From Mustela lutreola (Eukaryota; Chordata; Mammalia; Carnivora; Mustelidae), in contig NC_081303.1 of NCBI RefSeq assembly GCF_030435805.1, forward strand, positions 72,577,910 to 72,641,909: a stretch of 64,000 nt of DNA, given 5' to 3'. The notes under the pieces are model-generated. The model saw nothing but the letters and a program-made list of their open reading frames with translations, ran no database searches and had not been told where the DNA came from. Both the position numbers and the translations under genes were made by a program. This document shows, in pieces, positions 1 to 12,060 of this stretch (position 1 is its first letter; each line of letters starts with the position of its first letter).

Positions 1-78
1 TGCTTGACTTATTTCATTCAGCATAATCTCTTCCAGTCCCGTCCATGTTGCTACAAAAGTTGGGTATTCATCCTGGAT
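1..78 (-). mobile_element. L1 3'-region fragment, cut by window edge
   Basis: Antisense L1 sequence: the reverse complement carries the ORF2-end/3'UTR stretch around 'AATACCCAACTTTTGTAGC' and 'GGACTGGAAGAGATTATGCTG', also seen in the other L1s of this window (for example near 2700 and 24880). The homology stops near 78, so the piece is 5'-truncated. Its 3' end lies outside the window. Confidence 0.85.
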
Positions 79-1270
79 GCCTGTTTTAATTGGCATGCAG
101 AAAATTCCAAGAAGCATCAAGATTCAAAAATAGCCTCATCAGAAGATTCACCACAATAGTCTGACAAAAAAAAAAAAAAAAAAAAAAAAACTAAAATGCA
201 ACAGGTGCCTAAGAGAAAAGAAGAAGGCTGATGCAGCTCCTATTACCCCTCTACCCTTCTTCAGCTGAGGACTCATAGTCTAATTTTCCATCTTAACCAC
301 CCCTCCACTCTAAAGAGACAGCTCCCTTTCCAACAAAACCTCCTGAGGTCACAGATTATTCTCCTCCGAGATCTTCTACTCCTTGATCAAAGACTGAAAA
401 AAGGGCCATAGCAAAATAGTTCTTTAACTTAGATAGGGTTCTCCAGAATCATTTTAAATAGATTACCTGCTGAGTCCAGTAAGTCGGGGAAATAAAAGTT
501 CACACTAAGTCCTTCCTTTCCAAATCCAAACCCATCGACTACTAGTCCTTTCCTGAAATAACTATTTCCTTCCTGTTCATAGCCTTTGACATCCTAAGAG
601 CCTGGTTTGTGGCTTTCGGCTGCCTGAGATATGCAGGTTGTTGGTTCTTTCTAGGTGATCTTGGGGGGTGGCTAAAAGTAATACCTTGGTGGATGCCTCT
701 TGGGTCCATAAGGTCGTAGTGCCAGAAATCTCTACTGTTCGTCCCAGCTACATCCTGATAAGATACATTTAAAAATTTAGTGACTCCATGATAGAAAACT
801 AAGCCAAATTAAAAGCTGATATTCAGAGCTTGAAAGAAAATGTTTTAGGCCTCCTCTCCTCAGTGAAAGGTAGTCGGAGGAAAAGAAGACTTTCTCATAG
901 GTGGATGGATGTGTCAGTCTTTTGATACATTCAAGGCAATTAGGACATTCCTTCAGAAACTAAAAATACCTGTTCTTGTTTTACACATCTAGTCTTTATG
1001 GGGTGAGAAGTGTGGTTCCAGAAGCAATTCAAAGACCAAGGATCTTTTTTTATCTGAAACTGCTATATGTATTCTAACCATTCCATCCTTGAAAGATCAA
1101 GTCATTCTAGAAAGGGCTGGCATTTATTTTCTCTGAGTGTTTCAATTGCAAATATATGGATTTCTGCTTGGTTCTTCTCCAGGAATTCCTTTCAAATGCA
1201 AATGTCAGATCCTTATCAAGTACAAAATGAGAGGGAGGGAAAACCCATTTAAAAAGATGACTTGCCCAGG
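79..1270. other. Intergenic DNA, no gene recognised
   Basis: I see no splice-bounded exon or recognisable protein in this stretch. There is a 25-base A-run at 166-190 that could be an old retroposed tail, but the sequence before it was not recognised. Short open frames at 1067-1409 run into the following SINE and look like chance. Confidence 0.5.
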
Positions 1271-1274
1271 TTTT

Positions 1275-1485
1275 TGGGTGGTTTTGGGTGGTTCAGTGAG
1301 TGAAGCTTCTGACTCTTTCTGGCTTATGTCAAGATCTCAGGGTCGTGATCTCAGGGTCACGAGTTTGAGCCCTGTCTGGCTTTGCACTCAGTGTGTAGTC
1401 AGCCTGTGATTCTCCCTCTGCCCCTTTCCCTGCTTGTGCAAATTTTTTCTCTAATTAAATAAATAAAGATCTTTTTAAATTATTT
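1275..1485 (+). mobile_element. Old, degraded CAN-SINE
   Basis: The tRNA-like head ('GGGTGGTTCAGTGAGTGAAG', then a degenerate B-box-like 'CACGAGTTTGAGCCCTG'), a CT-rich middle and an 'AATTAAATAAATAAAGATC' tail match the carnivore SINE layout. It is much more diverged than the copies at 13333 and 58821, so it is an old family member. Confidence 0.75.
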
Positions 1486-2346
1486 AAAAAATTTAAAAAC
1501 TAAGTAAAATTTGACTTGCCAAGGACAAATACAAATCTTAAGTGTCTTTACCACAAGTACTTTAAAAGAGTCTTTAGCCATCTAGACAAATCATGTTGAT
1601 TTATTCCATCTGCCCAAAACAAAGAAACAAAGAAAGTACTTCAAATTCAACTTTTATAACTAGTGAATTTGCACCTATTTGATGGCAGTCACTTGAAAAC
1701 AGAAGCTGTAAAGTTCTACATCTGTCTTGTATGTTCATGTCTGTCTATACCTGTGTTGTAAATGTGTTTCTGTCTCGTGAAAGTATTGCTAAAATTAATT
1801 TGTGAAAGAGCTATTTAGCTTTAATTTGTGAAAGAGCTATGCAGTGGTTTTGAAGACAAGCAGTTGTGGAAATTGGGCATTCTAAAACTCAAAATATAGA
1901 AACAGACCCAAATTTTGTTGAAGTCCTTGTGAATGGAATAATATTTAATATAAAAGCTAGTTTGAGATTGATAGTTTAATTAAAGTTCTCAACCTTAAAT
2001 ATAACACTTCTGCCTTTTTTACTAACTGAGTAAGTGTGCCTTATCTCGTATAAGATCCAGCGATAACAGCAAAACATATTCGATGGTTGACTTTCTCTAA
2101 TGCCTCCTGTAATCTTGTGGGTAATCTAATCATAATTGTTAAGAACAAGCAGTTTTTTTTCTACTTTACATTGATTCTTATTTATAAACAGTAAGTACAT
2201 TTTGAGTACATATCATCAAGGACAGAAGAAGGAGACCAAATACAGCTACAAAGAATGGCATTTAAGATGACAAAGTGAAATGAAACAAAAAGTCTACTTG
2301 TGCCTTTGATCATTCACTGTAGGTGAGTCAGTTCTGAACCTGCTTT
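1486..2346. other. AT-rich intergenic DNA, nothing recognised
   Basis: Unique-looking AT-rich sequence. There is a short imperfect tandem repeat near 1797-1842 (two copies around 'AATTTGTGAAAGAGCTAT'). No coding exon or known repeat family was recognised. Confidence 0.5.
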
Positions 2347-5300
2347 TCTTTTTTTTTTTTTTTCCTTTCAGCCTTTTTAAAAATTTTATCTTATTTTATT
2401 TTATTTTATTTCAGTGTTCCAAAATTCATTGCTTATGCACCACACCCAGTGCTCCATACAATCCATGCCCTTCTTAATGCCCACCACCAGACTCACCCAA
2501 CCCCCCACTCCCCTCCCCTCCAAACCCACAGTTTGTTTCTCAGAATCCACAGTCTCCCATGGTTCATCTCGCCACTCTGATTTCCCCCAACTCCCTTCTC
2601 CTCTCCATCTCCCAGTGTCCTCCATGTTATTCCTTATGCTCCACAAGTAAGTGAAACCGTATGATAATTGACTCTCTCTGCTTGACTTACTTCACTCAGC
2701 ATCATCTCTTCCAGTCCCATCCATGTTGCTACAAAAGTTGGGTATTCATCCTTTCTGATGGAGGCATTATACTTCATAATATATATGGGCCACATCTTCT
2801 TTATCCATCCACCTGTTGAAGGGCATCTTGGCTATTTCCACAATTTGGCTACTGTGGCCATTGCTGCTATGAGCATTGGGGTAGAAATGGCCCTTCTTTC
2901 CACTACATCTGTGTCTTTGGGGTAAATACCCAGTAGTGCCATTGCAGGGTCATAGGGAAGCTCTATTTTTAATTTCTTAAGGAATCTCCACACTGTTTTC
3001 CAAAGAGGCTGCACCAACTTGCATTCCCACCAACAGTGTAAGAGGGTTCCCCTTTCTCCACATCCTCTCCAACACACATTGTTTCCTGTCTTTTTGATTT
3101 TGGCCACTATAACTGGTGAAACGTGGTATCTCAATGTGGTTTTGATTTGAATCTACCTGATGTTAATTCTTTTACATATTTGGGTACTCCCAAGTTGGGT
3201 GCATAAATATTTACAATTATTAAATATTCTTGTTGGATAGCCCCTTTATTATGATATAGTACCCTTCTTCATCTCTTGTTACAGTCTTTGATTTGAAATC
3301 TAGTTTGTGTGACAGAAGTATGACTACTTTGAATTTTTTTCAAACTCCATTTACATGATAGATGGTTTTCCAATCCCCTTAGTTTCAACCTGTGGGTGTA
3401 TTTAGGTCTAAAATGAATCTCTTTTTGGCAGCATGTAGGTGGGCCTTGGTTTTTCATCCATTTGGACACCCTATGTCTCTTTTGGAGCATTTAGTCCATT
3501 TATGTTCAGAGGGATTGTTAATAGATATGAATTTAGTGTTGTTTTATTACTTGTTTTGTCATTGTTTCTGTAGATTTTCTGCTTCTGTCTAGTCTTTGTT
3601 GCATTTGACCTTTCCAAAAGAGTCCTCTTTAATATTTTTTTGTGGGGATGGCTTAGTGGTCACTAACTTTTTTAGTTTTTATTTATCTGGGAATCATTTT
3701 ATCTCTCCTTCTATTCTGAAGGACAGCCTTGGTGGATAGAATATTCTTGACTGCGTATTTTCCAATTTATCACACTGAATATGTATCACTCCACTTCTTC
3801 CGGCCTGCCACATTTCTGTGCACAGATCTGATCTGCTGCTAACCTTATTTGCCTTCCCTTGTAATTTAGGGACCTCTTTTTTCTTGTGGTTTTTATTGTC
3901 ACTGTTAGGATTGTTTCTTTATATCTATATTTTGTAAATTTAACTATGATTGTCTTGGTGTTGGCCTGTTTTTGATATTTTGATGGGAAGTCTCTGTAAC
4001 TCCTGGATTTGGATATCTGTTTCCCAGATTGGGGAAATATTCAGCTATAATTTACTCAAATAAAGCTTCTGTCCCCTTTTCCTACTCTTCTTATTTGGGG
4101 AGTCCTGTAATACAAATTTTATTGTGCTTCATGGAGTCACTGAATTCGCTAAGTCTCCATTTCTGATCCAATATTTTTCTTTCTCTTTTCAGCTTAAATA
4201 TTTTTCATAATTTTATCTTCTATATCACTTCTTCATCCCTCTGTTTCTTCCATCTTTGTGGTTATTACATTCAGTCAGTTTTGAATCTCAGTTATAGTAC
4301 TTTATTTTCAGCCTGACTAGGTTTTAGGTATTTTATCTCTATTTAAGAGACTTCCTGATTTCTTCTATGCTTTTCTCAAGCCCACTAGTATCCTTACAAT
4401 TTTTGCTTTAAATTTGGGATCAGGCCTATTGCTTATCTGTTTCAGTTCGCCCCTAGCTGTGACCTTTTCTTGTTCTTTCTTTTGGGATGAATTCCTCCAT
4501 CTTGGCATTTTGTCTAGGTCTCTGTCTTCTTCTGTGTGTTCTGAAAGCTTGTTATGCTTCCGGCTCCTGAGAGTAATGACTTTATTAACAATAGATCTTA
4601 AACAGTCCAGGATCTGGTGCTTCGAGAAGTGTCTCCATTGTGTGCTATGTTCACCCTACTACTGTGTTTTGGCTGCTCTTTCCCTCAGGCCAGTCATCTG
4701 CAGAGACTCTCCTTGCCTGCAGTGGGGAGTATTTATACCTTGTCTAGAGTGTGGCAAGTTCTAACTAGGTGTTCAGTGATCTGCTGGTTAAATGAAACCT
4801 GATGCAATTTCCACTAGAAATAAGCTCTGCAGAACTCTGTGGTCAGTAGATGCTGCACATGTGGAGGTTTCTGCTGGTCTTTTAGGGAGGAGCCCACTGC
4901 TCTGGTTCTCAGGAACACTTGTTTGCAAAGCAGTACCCGCAGAGCACTGAGGAGGAGGGATTGATGAAGTGGTTTAGGCCACCACTGTTGCACTTGTCTG
5001 CTTACTGAAGTTAGTTTATGCTGAGGGGCAGGGGAGGGACATAGTACAAGCCTTATCTACAGAGAGGGATTCAGTGCTTACTGCTCTGAGGGAGGCACTC
5101 AAGAAGAGCGAACAATCTCACTTCATGTGTCCCAAGTGTTCCTTAGATCCATGCCTTCACCCTGAGCATCTTCTATCTGGCAAAGCAGTGCCCTGTGTTC
5201 TAACCCCAGCAGGCTGACTGAGTTTTAAAATTCCAGACTTGAGGGAACTGGCATGGTGCTGACGCCTACTGTTCCTTGGGGAAGTTCTCACTGGGCTGGA

Positions 5301-6050
5301 ACTGCTGCAGATTTGTTCTAGAATGACAGTCACACCAAAGCACAGGGATGTGGGTTTGGACTAAAGTGCAGCAAATAGCTGATGTCCAGGTAAAGAACCC
5401 TCTGCAAGTGTCTCTAACCCTATGCTTTGATGTGGGGAAGGGTAATGTTGCCCCCTGCTTGGCTTTTTTGTCCCTGGAGATGCAGTGCCACCTCTCCCAG
5501 ATGTACTCCAAGAAGGGGAACCATTTCTCCCTGAGTGTCCCAGGGTATCCTCAGGTCATACCATCTGCCCTTGGGCTTACTGCTCTCCTTCTCCACAGGA
5601 GCACTGCAGTGCCTGCCAGACTCTACACTGGCCAAAGTACCAACTTCTAAAACTCCCTTCTTTCAGCCCTACTGGTTGTAACAACTCATGAAAATTAGCC
5701 TCTCTCCATTTAGTCAGTGGCACTGGGGAAGTGTTTTCATTGGTGATCTCCTGTGGGTTCCTCTCTCTAACTCTCTCTCTCTCTTTCTCTCTCCCCTCTC
5801 TCTCAATTACCAGGATTTCTACACCTCCACAGAACCCGTGATCTGTGTCTACTCAAACCACAATTCCATACCTCCTACCTTCCTTGATGTGACCTCTTCT
5901 CTCCCTAAGTTGTGCAGTTTGTTCTTTCAATCTTCAGACCTATTTTTGAGTATTCAATATGCTTAGATATTTGTCTAGCTGTTTTCAAGGGAAGAACAAG
6001 CCTGGGATCCTCTTACAACTCTGCCAACTGAGCTCCTCCCTCCTGACCCT
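2347..6050 (-). mobile_element. L1 LINE, antisense, internally deleted
   Basis: Read on the minus strand, this runs from a 5'UTR end near 6050 ('GGAGGAGCTCAGTTGGCAGAG') through ORF1 and the endonuclease region of ORF2 (about 3160-4400). It then jumps to the ORF2 C-terminus and 3'UTR (2400-3160) and ends in an A-rich tail (T-rich at 2347-2410). At about 3.7 kb it is far shorter than a full 6-7 kb L1, because the reverse-transcriptase part of ORF2 is missing near 3160. Frames are badly broken: only short C-terminal ORF2 pieces remain open (2832-3134, with '[19 protein letters not shown]'). This is a dead copy. Confidence 0.88.
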
Positions 6051-6054
6051 CTTC

Positions 6055-6190
6055 CTTTTTTACTTTTCTTTTATGTGTCTTGTGGTGAGACACTTGGGAT
6101 CTACCTTCTTGGCAAATTTCACATATACAATTTCCTTACCTCCTTGCAAGCATATTTTATCTTCAGGGTTGCTTCTCTGCTGCTGAAAAA
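6055..6190 (-). mobile_element. Old L1 3'-end fragment inside the duplicated flank
   Basis: The sequence around 'TGGTGAGACACTTGGGATCTA' resembles the 3' terminus of ancient mammalian L1s in antisense. Paralogous copies lie at about 22385-22500 and 52505-52640, so it predates the segmental duplications. Subfamily not determined. Confidence 0.5.
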
Positions 6191-7545
6191 TAGACAATAG
6201 TTGTTTCAACTTTTATACCCCAAACCTGATCATCCAGGCAAAGAGAGAGTGTCTCATTCCTCTCTATCAGTGATAAAAATCAGGCTCTGTGTGACCTGTG
6301 CCAACTGGAGCAGGTGACTCAACTTATCACTCTTTGTGAGGTCAAATGGCATCTATCTGATGATTGGCCTGAACTGGAGGTTACCTGCCAGTCGTTCAGC
6401 CTGTCTAATGGTCATGGTTGCCTTCTCCTGATGTCCTCAGGCTGATCAGAACCCAGGGCTACAATGATATTGGAGTCAACCAACCAAAAATTACATGGCA
6501 GTTATGCAAGGGTGATAGGTGGCCTGGAACATAGAGAAGCAGCCATACAGTCTGATCCAGGTGAGGAGATTGTGGTAGTCCCATGATTTTCTCTCCCTGC
6601 CTCCCATTTTCTCACCTTTGCCACCTCTCCCAACAAAATGTTATTTTCTAGAAATGTCCACATGTGAAGTGATGGAAGTTTACACATGGTCCCTCTGGAT
6701 GTTCTCCTGCACTGGGACCCTCTAAACAAAGTAGAACAAAGTGCCTTTCCCCTACATTAACACAAATAAGATGCTGTACTAACTGGATAGAAAAATAAAA
6801 ACCATAATCAAATCAGAAAGCAAAATTTTCAAGCTCCAAAAGTAATGATGACCTTTTCTTCCCCACTACTTGACACTCAGAATGTCCCTGCTGCACTGGG
6901 ATTGAGAATGGTTTGTTGAGTTAATTAATGAAACTGAGAGTAACTGAAGTTCAGCCACGGATGTCACCACTCACACTGCCATAAACGTCATTAGTCACAA
7001 AGGATCCATCTTCATTATTCATGAAGTCTGTCTGTGCTAGTTGACCTACCTACTGACATTGATTTGTAACCCACAAACACATGTGCTCACCATTGTTCAT
7101 GGACATGTAGAGTGGCCTGACATGTGTCACCTACTATATGTGTTCTCACCTGAGGCAGAACCAGGTGCTGCTCTGCCTTCTTGTTTTAATTCCTATACAG
7201 TAAACATGTGTCCTATTCATGGTCTAATTGGTGCCACATTTTCTGCATTTACATGTTCTTTCTTGGTTATTTCAGTGTTCAAAATGGTCCTGAAACCAGA
7301 GCTACAGGGCTGACTGGTGTTCCTAAGGGAAAAAAAAAAAAAGTAGCATATGATTCACAAACAAAATGAATGTGTAGATAATGCTTGCTCAGGCTTGGGA
7401 ATCATAGTCATGGGTCATGAATGCAGTGGTAATAATTCAACAATGTAATGAATCCAGGAAAAAGAACAGGGAATTTGTGAGGTTTATGTGGATCATGTCA
7501 CAAAGCAAAAGAAAATAAAAACCTATGAATTTGGCATATATCACA
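6191..7545. other. 3' flank of CD1A copy 1; block shared with other units
   Basis: Non-coding. It aligns by eye with about 22500-25560 (interrupted there by L1s) and 52640-54120: for example the stretch near 6980-7060 (around 'CATTAGTCACAAAGGATCC', 'TACTGACATTGATTTGTAA') recurs near 23925-24000 and 53465-53550. It marks the segmental duplication carrying each CD1 gene. Short open frames here do not follow codon-like conservation. Confidence 0.7.
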
Positions 7546-7551
7546 CATATT

Positions 7552-7557
7552 TTTATT
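7552..7557 (-). terminator. Candidate poly-A signal AATAAA for CD1A copy 1
   Basis: TTTATT on the plus strand is AATAAA on the minus strand, about 465 nt beyond the copy-1 stop codon. Copies 2 (26997-27002) and 3 (46937-46942) keep AATAAA at the homologous site, while pseudogene copy 4 has ATGAAA there (about 55230). This pattern supports real use; cleavage itself is inferred. Confidence 0.6.
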
Positions 7558-8020
7558 AAGGAAATATTCCATGCAATGAGACATTTGGCAAAGATAGAAA
7601 TATTTAAAAGACATGGACATTGTTCTCAAAAGGCCTAAGAGTTAGAAAGCAAAAGGAACCTAATGGGACCAAGAAGGGTTTGGGGACAGGAACAGATTAG
7701 CCAAAGTGGAGGTCAAGGTAGTGGTAGTCTTACAAAGGATACTGAATCTACTTGTGAATCAGGGAATTCTCACTGGAGGAAGTGATATCTGATTCTCGTG
7801 ACCCATAGAGGTCACTCATAATTCATTTTACTCTGAGTTCAGTTTTGAGATTAAGTTGGAAACCAAGTCATAAAAACAAATCCAGCCAAGTTACACTGGG
7901 CTTAAATTGTCAACTGATCATTAAGCACGAATGAAACACAAAAGTTGCACAGAAAGGGTTGCAAAGACATCACTGCTGAGCTGGGTTTAAGTATATCCTG
8001 GTCCCTGGGCTGTTGATTTC

Positions 8021-10943
8021 TCATTCCAGTGGGAGGCCAGTGCATTGAGGTCTCCAGTGAGTTTTCCTAGGAGGAACAGAAAAGGAGTCATTTTGCAGCA
8101 GGTGGAGGTGAGGAATACATGGTGGGAATGACAACAGGAGCAGGAGGAGTGAGGACAGGCTGAAAGGTGGGGAGCCACCTGAGAAAGACCAGGAAGACTC
8201 CATAGATTTACCTGTGTTTCCAGAGCCACAAGGTGAGAACTCCCAGAAGCACCAGGGGCACTATCACTTCCAGGAAGACCAAGCCTATGGGTTGATGCTT
8301 CTCTGTGGGTTTGGTGCAGAGATTGTGTCATTTCCCAGTCATCCAGGGTTGGACTGTACCTCCCTGGTCCTCTTTGGTCCTGCCACCCTCTGCCTCACCA
8401 ACTGCCCTTCTTCCTCTCTCTTCTTCCATCCCTCCGCAGAGATGGACCCTTCACGAACCCTTTGCACCACCCACATTTACAGGACTCTCACCCTCAGCCC
8501 TTCCATTTCTTGGATTACTCATTTTTGTCCTTTTTGGAACGGAGTCCCTGGCAACCCCAATTTTTCTTCTGGTTCTCCTGCTCTTCTAGAGAAATACCCA
8601 TCCCCCTTCCCAGCTGGGTCCCAGCTCTTTCTCACCCCAGTAAAGGACCATGTCCTGGCCTCCTAGACTGCTGTGTCTCACCAAGCATGACACGCCAGAA
8701 GCCTCCATGGCTTTCACATCCAAGGACACCTGAAGATACCACGTCCCATCAGCATGGGGCAGAACATCACTTCGCTGGGTGCCCTGTTGCTCCTGCTCAC
8801 CACGCATCCACATCACCCACACAGGCTTTGGGTAAAAGCCAGAGACATGGCACACCAGCAGCAGATGGCCAGGGCCTGGACTGGGGCCAGTGGACAGCCA
8901 GGCCTCTGGCCTCACTGCAGAGACAGGACAGGTATTCACAAACTAAGAGGTTAATTCTTCACATCACTTTAAACAGATGCATTTTTCTACCTCTAGAAAG
9001 TTGTCACTGTCAAACTCTCTTGACTCCTTCTCACCCTGAATTTGAGGGAATGGTCCAAATTTATGAGTGCAGGGTAGAGAAATCTTAGAGGAAGGGAGCA
9101 GGACTGACCTTGTCGCTTCAGATGTGTCTTCCCTGCATCAAGAAGACCCAAGAGGAAACGGGGACAGGTGTCACTGATATGTGTTTGTAGTCTTACATTG
9201 ATCACATGGTACTGATTGAATAGTCTGGAGACCAGCTGAGCCCTTCTTCCTCCCTTTGGAGATGGCCACCATGACTTGTTCTGGAAGATCACAAGATCTG
9301 ATCCTTGATAAGCAATCCTCATGAAGCCTACTGATGGTTCCCCAAAGTGCAGTTCACAGCCTTTTGCTGCCTGTACCTGGAAGGGATCTGAGGAAGAGAG
9401 ACTGTGAATTTCAGGACAGGGGGGTGAAAGAAATGAAATGAGATCAGTGGAAGACAAGGAGGGTGGAAAGCAGAGGGAGAAGTTCAGGGGATTGAGGGAA
9501 ATGGAGCAAAGTTTGGTTTGAGAGGAGGCTCAGCCAAAGGAGAAGTGTTGGTTGCTGGAGGCAGAGAAAGAGGTGAAATATTGAGGAAGGAGCAAATGTT
9601 GGAAGAAGAGACATGAAAGGTCTGGGTAGAGAATAGGGAAGGGCTCAGAGAGAGAGCTGGGGTAAAAATAATCAAGGGAAAGGGAGTCCTATGGGGTACA
9701 GGGAACACATAGACAGACATCACTAATGGGATTCAATGGGGAGAAAAGAAATGTTCAAGGAATAATCACAGAGTGAGGGAGCAGGTGTGCCTGGATGGAG
9801 GCTAGAAAGAGGGGTTGTCCTGGGAGACACAAGTATGAGAAAGTGAGGATAACCTGTAGTCAATAAGAAATTGCAGAAGACATGAAGCTTTTCAAGAATT
9901 GGGGTCTGGCTTCTACCTCCTCCCATAAAAGGTATAATTCAGTTTCAAAATGAGGAGACATGAGGTTCAGAAGCCAGTGGAGTCTCTTTCCTAGAGGAGG
10001 AAGGAACTCAAGGAGACATACACACAACTGCCACTCCATTTCACCACTGAGGGAACTGAACTCACATTCAAGCTGCCATTCACTGAAATGGTCCTGAAAT
10101 ATCAGAGGAAATCTAATGGAGAATGTATGGAATGACCTTTCCTCTTCCATCAGCTCCTTGTTGCTGAAGTTTCCCCTGGACCAAGGCCATAGGCATGTGA
10201 AATTGCCAGAGTCACTGTCCCAGCCATGAGTCTGTAGTTCATCCAGCCATGCTGAGCCTAGTTTTTGTGTCCAGGAATCATTGTAAAAAGATGTGGTCAG
10301 GATGATTTGGAAGGAGGTCTCCTGGAAGTCTGTGAAAAGAGGACAGATAAACTAAGGAGAAGGAAGACTTTGGGAAGGACAGAAAATGCAGAAGGTGCCA
10401 GAGAAGAGAACCAAAATCCAGATGACAGGGAAGCCATAGCTGTCTCAGGATAGATGTGCTGCCCCCGAGCCCTGAGCTTTGTATCCATCCTTGAGGATAG
10501 CACAGGGCCCTGGTGTCAGGGAGTTCAGAAAGGAACCAGGCTGACATGCTCCTTTCTCACGTATGTGCTGGGGAACCCACACCACAAGTGCACACACACA
10601 CACATACACGTACACACATGCACCACAGATTCACACATGCACAAAAACCCTGCACAACCATAAAAAACATACACACATTTACACACTCTTAAATGAACAT
10701 GCAAAGACACACATGCACTAAAGTATACAGATACAGAGACACATATTCACACATGCACATATGTACACACACACATTCACATATTAAAACACACACATAG
10801 ACATACAAGCATATGCACACACGCACGCACACACACACACACACACACACAGGCACCCAGTGGGCAGGGTCAGAGTTCTCACCGTTTTCATTGTCACCAC
10901 CTGAGAGGAGAACCACCAGCAACACAAGTTGCAGGAACAGCAT
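8021..10943 (-). CDS. CD1A: CD1A-like lipid-presenting glycoprotein, copy 1 (intact, 339 aa)
   Basis: MHC class I-like heavy chain expected to bind beta2-microglobulin and show lipids to T cells at the surface and in early endosomes. Coding exons, 5' to 3' on the minus strand: 10883-10943 (signal), 10066-10329 (alpha1), 9109-9387 (alpha2), 8636-8914 (alpha3), 8212-8302 (TM), 8021-8066 (tail). They sum to 1020 nt with consistent phases and GT/AG at every junction. The start ATG gives [13 protein letters not shown]. Alpha1 has 'SFYNDSW' and '[11 protein letters not shown]'; alpha2 has '[20 protein letters not shown]' and the disulfide pair GCEL...DTCPRF; alpha3 has '[16 protein letters not shown]', '[19 protein letters not shown]' and a second Cys in 'SCLVRHSS'. 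TM is near '[16 protein letters not shown]'. The tail, [17 protein letters not shown], has no tyrosine sorting motif. Exon 2 is one codon shorter than in copies 2 and 3. The groove domains fit CD1A best; signal and alpha3 also resemble CD1C. Confidence 0.9.
10590..10852. repeat. CA-rich microsatellite in intron 1 of copy 1
   Basis: Imperfect (CA)n mixed with CATA/CACG units, ending in a purer (CA) run near 10822-10850. CA-rich DNA sits at the same place in intron 1 of copies 2, 3 and 4, so the repeat predates the duplications. Open frames across it (such as 10525-10710 and the 3' half of 10689-11168) are repeat artefacts. Confidence 0.85.
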
Positions 10944-11069
10944 TGTATTTGCAGATGTTCTGTGTCTTACAAAGTCAGTCTTTGACAGTTTTAACAAACC
11001 TACCCCACACACCGCACCTCTCTTCTGACTTCCTTCTCCACACACAAGCTTTCCTGAGTCTCTGCTAAA

Positions 11070-11077
11070 ATGCAAAT
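11070..11077 (-). promoter_or_regulatory. Octamer motif upstream of copy 1
   Basis: ATGCAAAT on the plus strand (ATTTGCAT on the minus strand), about 127 bp upstream of the start codon in a flank conserved among all four copies. It is a perfect octamer (POU2F1/POU2F2 class) here and in copy 3; copies 2 and 4 each differ by one base. Function is inference. Confidence 0.4.
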
Positions 11078-12060
11078 GTGCTCCTCCCCCAACCCTGGAA
11101 CCTACACAGACTCTCACTTCCCTTCCTGGTCTGACTCTTCTCTCAAGCATCCAGCTTTTCCCTGCCATTGGCTTCCATCTGCTCCCTGTTCCCTATTTCA
11201 GTTGCTATGGGAAAAAAATCTTGTGTGGTTTGGAAAAGTCATCCCAACCTTTCCTTCTCATGCAGAGAGTAAACCATGAAAACACATGGCTCCCAGCTCC
11301 CAGCCCTCAACCTACTGTTACTCTGTCCCTCCTGCCCTGTGACACTTCTCCTGTATTTCCTTCCCGGTCTTGCCCCCACCCCAGCTTATTCGCACCTCTG
11401 ACATCTCACTGCTTTTCCTAAAAAACAAAATCAACCAGGTAAATTCGACGATCTAATTGGTATTATTAAGTGATTGAAGAACCTGGCTGCATCCCATCTG
11501 GCAGGTAGCAGGATTCCACCTGCTGAGAAAAGGGCAGGAATGATTAGAATGTCCAGTCCCCAAAACTGAAACACAAGTGCCCGGCTGCAGATGAGACTGA
11601 ACCAGAACAGAGCTAGTGCCCCACTCTCTGTCCCAAGCAGGCTAGCCAGCAGGATACCAAGAGCTGCTCTGCTGAGGGAGGGGCAGAAGTCTGAAATACG
11701 TCCCCATGAGGCTCTTCCTCTTTAGAAAAAGAAAATCACAGGCCCCAAAAATGGTGTCGTGCAGACCCAGTTCCCACACTGGGGCTTCATACTGAGGTTT
11801 CAAATCCAATCTAAATACAGTTTCAACCTCTCCTAGAAACTCAGCCTTAACCAGGCAGGCAGGAAACTTTTCTTTCCCTCAGTACCAGTGAGTCCATCAC
11901 CTGGGTCCTCTCCATTCCCAACAGACAGATAAGGTCATATGTATGATTACACCTCTTGCTTTTCTCTAAGAAAACAGGCCTCACTCCTGGAAAAATGCCC
12001 TTTTACTACTAACTCCCTGGTCCCAACCTTTCTTTAAAAAAAAACCTTCCATTTTGTACA
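11078..12060. other. 5' flank of copy 1, part shared with 44395-44930
   Basis: Non-coding. 11078-11510 matches the 5' flanks of the other CD1 copies (for example 'CATCCCATCTGGCAGGTA' near 11490, also near 32157, 50803 and 59705). From about 11535 to 12050 it aligns instead with 44395-44930 (for example the block around 'CCCATGAGGCTCTTCC' and 'CCCACACTGGGGCTTCA'). Confidence 0.7.

Noticed and set aside
8462-9088. Long plus-strand open frame (208 aa) across CD1A copy 1 exons 3-4
   Set aside because: It is the antisense shadow of conserved CD1 exon 4 and recurs opposite the other copies; no domain or splice logic of its own.
10590-10852. Tandem repeats that could suggest a CRISPR-like or minisatellite array
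   Set aside because: Imperfect CA dinucleotides without spacers; the setting is a mammalian intron.
10689-11168. 159-aa minus-strand frame around CD1A exon 1 with a Cys/Val-rich tail
   Set aside because: Only the 61-nt signal exon is real; the rest is 5'UTR upstream and translated CA repeat downstream of the splice donor.
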